Of a stretch of 43,435 nucleotides of DNA, positions 41,901-43,435 are shown piece after piece. Source of the DNA: JANPEZ01 sp031423155 (GTDB taxonomy: Bacteria > Actinomycetota > UBA4738 > HRBIN12); contig JANPEZ010000101.1 of NCBI GenBank assembly GCA_031423155.1, positions 1 to 43,435 of the forward strand, in the 5' to 3' direction. The position numbers and the translations under genes were made by a program. Within the stretch, counting starts at the first letter, position 1. Every line of letters begins with the position of its first letter. Below the pieces are notes generated by a model that was not told where the DNA came from, made no database searches, and worked only from the letters and a program-made list of their open reading frames with translations.

Positions 41901-42484
41901 CGATCGAACTTCGCGTCCGTCGTACGAACCTTGAGGCTCTCATGCACCGCGTGATCGAGGAGTCCCAGGTCTCGAGCGAACACGACATCCGAGTCGAAAC
42001 CGAAGAGCTGATCATCTCCGTGGACCCCGTCAGGACCGAACAGATCATCGCCGGGCTGCTGCGAGGCGCTGTCGACCGCACTCCTCCGGGATCTGCGATC
42101 ACGGTTCGCATGGGTCACACGAAGGGCGGAGCGCTGATCTCGGTCGAGGACATGGAAACGTCCTCGGACGCATCGCTCAGCCCGGTCGTCGCCCGCTTCG
42201 CCGATGTCCAGGGCGGCTGGGCCAAGGTTGAGGGTCGCCCCAACGGCGGCTCGGCCTTCCGGGTGTTCCTGCCCGACCGCGTCGCTGAAGCCCTGGACGG
42301 AGACCTGGTCGAAGGTCCGGGAGTCGACGAGGCCGACGGAGCCGACAGGCCCGAGCGCCTGGCCGTGACGTCCAACGACGGAACCGAGATCGTCGTGGAC
42401 TCGGTAGAGGAGGAGCCCTACGACCCCTGGGAGGCCGGGCGCCTACTGGTCCAGGAGCTTCACCAGCTCTCTCGCGACGACTAA
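38951..42484 (+). CDS. Large membrane-anchored coiled-coil protein with degenerate histidine-kinase module
   Basis: A 1177-aa protein. TM1 (~11-30) and TM2 (~173-192) flank an extracytoplasmic domain of ~140 residues, as in two-TM sensors. Residues ~230-910 are almost continuous Ala/Glu/Arg-rich coiled coil. The C-terminal ~200 residues follow a histidine-kinase layout: MDAKKQLTSILGLTLTL aligns with the HELRTPLTSI box, but the phosphoacceptor His is Met928; the N box reads GLLRGAVDRTPPG, with Gly where Asn is needed; the DxGxG loop reads DMETS. Kinase activity is therefore unlikely. GGAGGGGG precedes ATG 38951. Its role could be a scaffold or polarity protein; this is inference. Confidence 0.8.
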   Translation: MAGTRSTDRIAPYALAAVVVALGLGIFGTFGKANSALASAEADAITGARALSAHISTIVTPEDLDGTMGTARSKQISDRILSAIAGTPTDAVTIWSTDGVALLSTEGSISGTAGAAQREAIRIAIRDGATKLISGNVFSSTVALQPQEALEPIAVVEVDRAYKPIHSTAVSTWRIAAVGLAVALALTIGMFFRTISRLRSSAAANRAFTRPLRERAQDPTPAPKSAKRSPDYLSPDFHAEAEAREAAEKRALAAEERASALQEQYRTTLEELQETRRELEGASPETPSRPDPEIEERLLKAEGRVRLLEGQLQATKTERDRLGLAMQEPAKTTPDPETERALRRVEQESIGLRAELEGARTELNAATKQRDAVRAEVENMRTEMVDLRAKEQRAAELEAALTSTKAEFQKAKAESEMLRTLVDEIKSAAKSALEEAKANAAAELATARAEAIAEVDEARVTMATLQSALDEVRAAAAAEVEETKASISTQMQAALDAAQAELASARAELARIESSAGENVTLAETQAAQAIAEAQARADAVAAEAEAALQAAISEAKTEAHAEIEATKATGRAKLKALEDELREQMLAREEELRATFAAEQAALMVEMQADIAAARAETEQAMAALATATEELQAVKTEAESRQGDVGTIRAEIKAVQAQLASAEQNHEDTRVELAAALTELGVAHADLQSARDLIAELQAGMEDSTRGTAEEMAAARDEARRLQVQLEQTQVKLDQTEASLEETQTRLAAAEAGVSSELRSEIERQAELAARADAAEAELASALKSATAAQADASDLRARSEEAERQIEHLMLQHANATADSEERADLEEVLRLTQERLASNTDRLAEMEERTHAAEAQLQASLEKVEELESAVRVAEMEKAAAVLHIAPAMDDDLAAATQAAMAEGQAAILEDRRAAAPFMKELAMDAKKQLTSILGLTLTLKHKKAPNEQAPLLRQLAAMARRLDHTVADLVEADQLARGTIELRVRRTNLEALMHRVIEESQVSSEHDIRVETEELIISVDPVRTEQIIAGLLRGAVDRTPPGSAITVRMGHTKGGALISVEDMETSSDASLSPVVARFADVQGGWAKVEGRPNGGSAFRVFLPDRVAEALDGDLVEGPGVDEADGADRPERLAVTSNDGTEIVVDSVEEEPYDPWEAGRLLVQELHQLSRDD

Positions 42485-43435
42485 CCGCTGGATCTGGTTC
42501 GTGCCCTCGTAGATCTGAGTGATCTTCGCGTCGCGCATGAAGCGCTCGACCGGATAGTCCTTGATGTAGCCGTAGCCCCCGAGGATCTGCACGGCGTCCG
42601 TAGTGATCGCCATCGCCGAGTCGCTCGCGAAGCATTTGGCGACGCTGGAATGGTAGGTCGCGCGTGGATCGCCGGCGTCGCATGCGGCGAGCGCTCGGTA
42701 GGTGAGCAGGCGCGAGGCCTCCAGCTTCATCGCCATGTCGGCGAACATGAACCTGATCGGATCCATGTCCACCAGACGCTTGCCGAACTGCTTGCGCTCG
42801 CCGGCGTAGGCCAGCGCCGCGTCGAAGGCGCCCTGGGCGATGCCAACCGCCTGAGCTGCGATCGCCGGACGGGAGAAGTCGAGCGTTCGCATGGCTATGG
42901 CAAAGCCGCCTCCCTCTTCGCCGATGAGCCGGTCTGCCGGGATGCGGGCGTTATCCAGGATGACTTCGCGGGTCGGTGAGCCCTTGATACCCATCTTCTT
43001 CTCGGCTCTGCCGAAGGAGACGCCGGGGTCATCCTTGTGGACGATGAACGCGCTGATGCCTTTGGTTCTGAGTGTTGGGTCGCTCGTTGCGAAGACGACG
43101 TATGCGTGTGAGACGCCGGCGCCTGTGATGAAGCGTTTGGTGCCGTCAAGAACGAAACCCTGGCCGTCATGCTCGTAGCGCGTGACCAGGGCTGCGGCGT
43201 CCGAGCCGGCCTCTGGCTCTGTTAAGGCATAAGACATGAGGATCTTCCCTCTGCAGATGCCGTTCGTGTAGTGGTGTCTCTGCTCTTCGGTGCCGGCCAC
43301 GGTTAGTGGGATGACTCCCAGTTTGGAAACGAGCGGGGTTAGGGAGACGCCCGCTGAGACCCTGGATAGCTCTTCGATGAAGACTCCGAAGGCGAGAGAG
43401 CCGCCGCCTGAACCGCCGTCCTCTTCGGGGTAGCC
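42443..43435 (-). CDS. Acyl-CoA dehydrogenase, 5'-truncated
   Basis: The frame is open to the right edge, where it reads GYPEEDGGSGGG, part of the N-terminal domain; the visible part is 330 residues. FAD/substrate motifs include MSYALTEPEAGSD, FITGAG, and the C-terminal segment LGGYGYIKDYPVERFMRDAK. IYEGTNQIQRLVVARELV contains the catalytic Glu position of short/medium-chain enzymes. It oxidises acyl-CoA to enoyl-CoA, passing electrons to ETF. The last 42 nt overlap the end of the coiled-coil gene on the opposite strand. Chain-length preference cannot be told. Confidence 0.95.
   Translation of the reverse strand, partial: GYPEEDGGSGGGSLAFGVFIEELSRVSAGVSLTPLVSKLGVIPLTVAGTEEQRHHYTNGICRGKILMSYALTEPEAGSDAAALVTRYEHDGQGFVLDGTKRFITGAGVSHAYVVFATSDPTLRTKGISAFIVHKDDPGVSFGRAEKKMGIKGSPTREVILDNARIPADRLIGEEGGGFAIAMRTLDFSRPAIAAQAVGIAQGAFDAALAYAGERKQFGKRLVDMDPIRFMFADMAMKLEASRLLTYRALAACDAGDPRATYHSSVAKCFASDSAMAITTDAVQILGGYGYIKDYPVERFMRDAKITQIYEGTNQIQRLVVARELVKLLDQ

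Noticed and set aside
1..43435. Mobile element, CRISPR array, tRNA or phage-defence island
   Set aside because: No transposase, integrase, direct-repeat arrays with spacers, cloverleaf-like tRNA or known defence genes were seen; gene content looks chromosomal throughout.

Overview
The window is high-GC bacterial DNA that reads as a chromosomal segment of an actinomycete-like organism, probably uncultured. The signs are an ECF sigma factor paired with an RskA-type anti-sigma factor, LGFP repeats, an LCP ligase, a DUF3105 protein, DosS/DevR-like regulators, many GTG starts, and several starts lacking a Shine-Dalgarno sequence but with a TANNNT box 6-8 nt upstream (a leaderless pattern). The class cannot be fixed from the sequence. 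I see no tRNA, rRNA, CRISPR array, insertion sequence or phage gene. There is no gene-free stretch over 300 nt.

Region 1 (523-17904, minus strand) is a surface-polysaccharide locus of 16 tightly packed genes. Read in the direction of transcription it encodes an LCP ligase, RmlA, a GT4 transferase, RmlB, RmlD, two paralogous lipoprotein phosphoesterases, a small coiled-coil protein, two GT4 transferases, a Wzm/Wzt-type ABC exporter, an SMR/ArnE-like membrane protein, a GT2 transferase, a sugar-1-phosphate nucleotidyltransferase and a SpoIID/LGFP protein. Seven junctions are 4-nt GTGA or ATGA overlaps. Together they would make dTDP-sugars, assemble a lipid-linked glycan, export it and attach it to the wall. 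No rmlC is present in the window. A DUF3105 gene fragment lies at the left edge.

Region 2 (18036-22951, plus strand) holds a protein with a degenerate receiver and a degenerate GGDEF domain, then an ECF sigma/anti-sigma pair, a Ser-Asp-repeat protein, a Pro-rich membrane protein, ApbE flavin transferase and a ferric-reductase-like di-haem membrane protein. This looks like an envelope redox module under sigma control.

Region 3 (22522-28396, both strands) resembles a dormancy/hypoxia-type island: a CBS-BON protein, a DosS-like GAF histidine kinase, a cupredoxin-multicopper oxidase fusion, a receiver-like protein, an SRPBCC-like protein, a DevR-like regulator and a DoxX-family protein. It ends at a strong hairpin.

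Region 4 (28448-32417) carries aconitase, an acyl-CoA thioesterase and a lipoprotein.

Region 5 (32450-38830) is a four-gene operon nurA-herA-sbcD-sbcC, a bacterial counterpart of the archaeal NurA-HerA-Mre11-Rad50 end-resection cluster. It is followed by a 1177-residue membrane-anchored coiled-coil protein ending in a degenerate histidine-kinase module. An acyl-CoA dehydrogenase gene runs off the right edge and overlaps that gene tail to tail.
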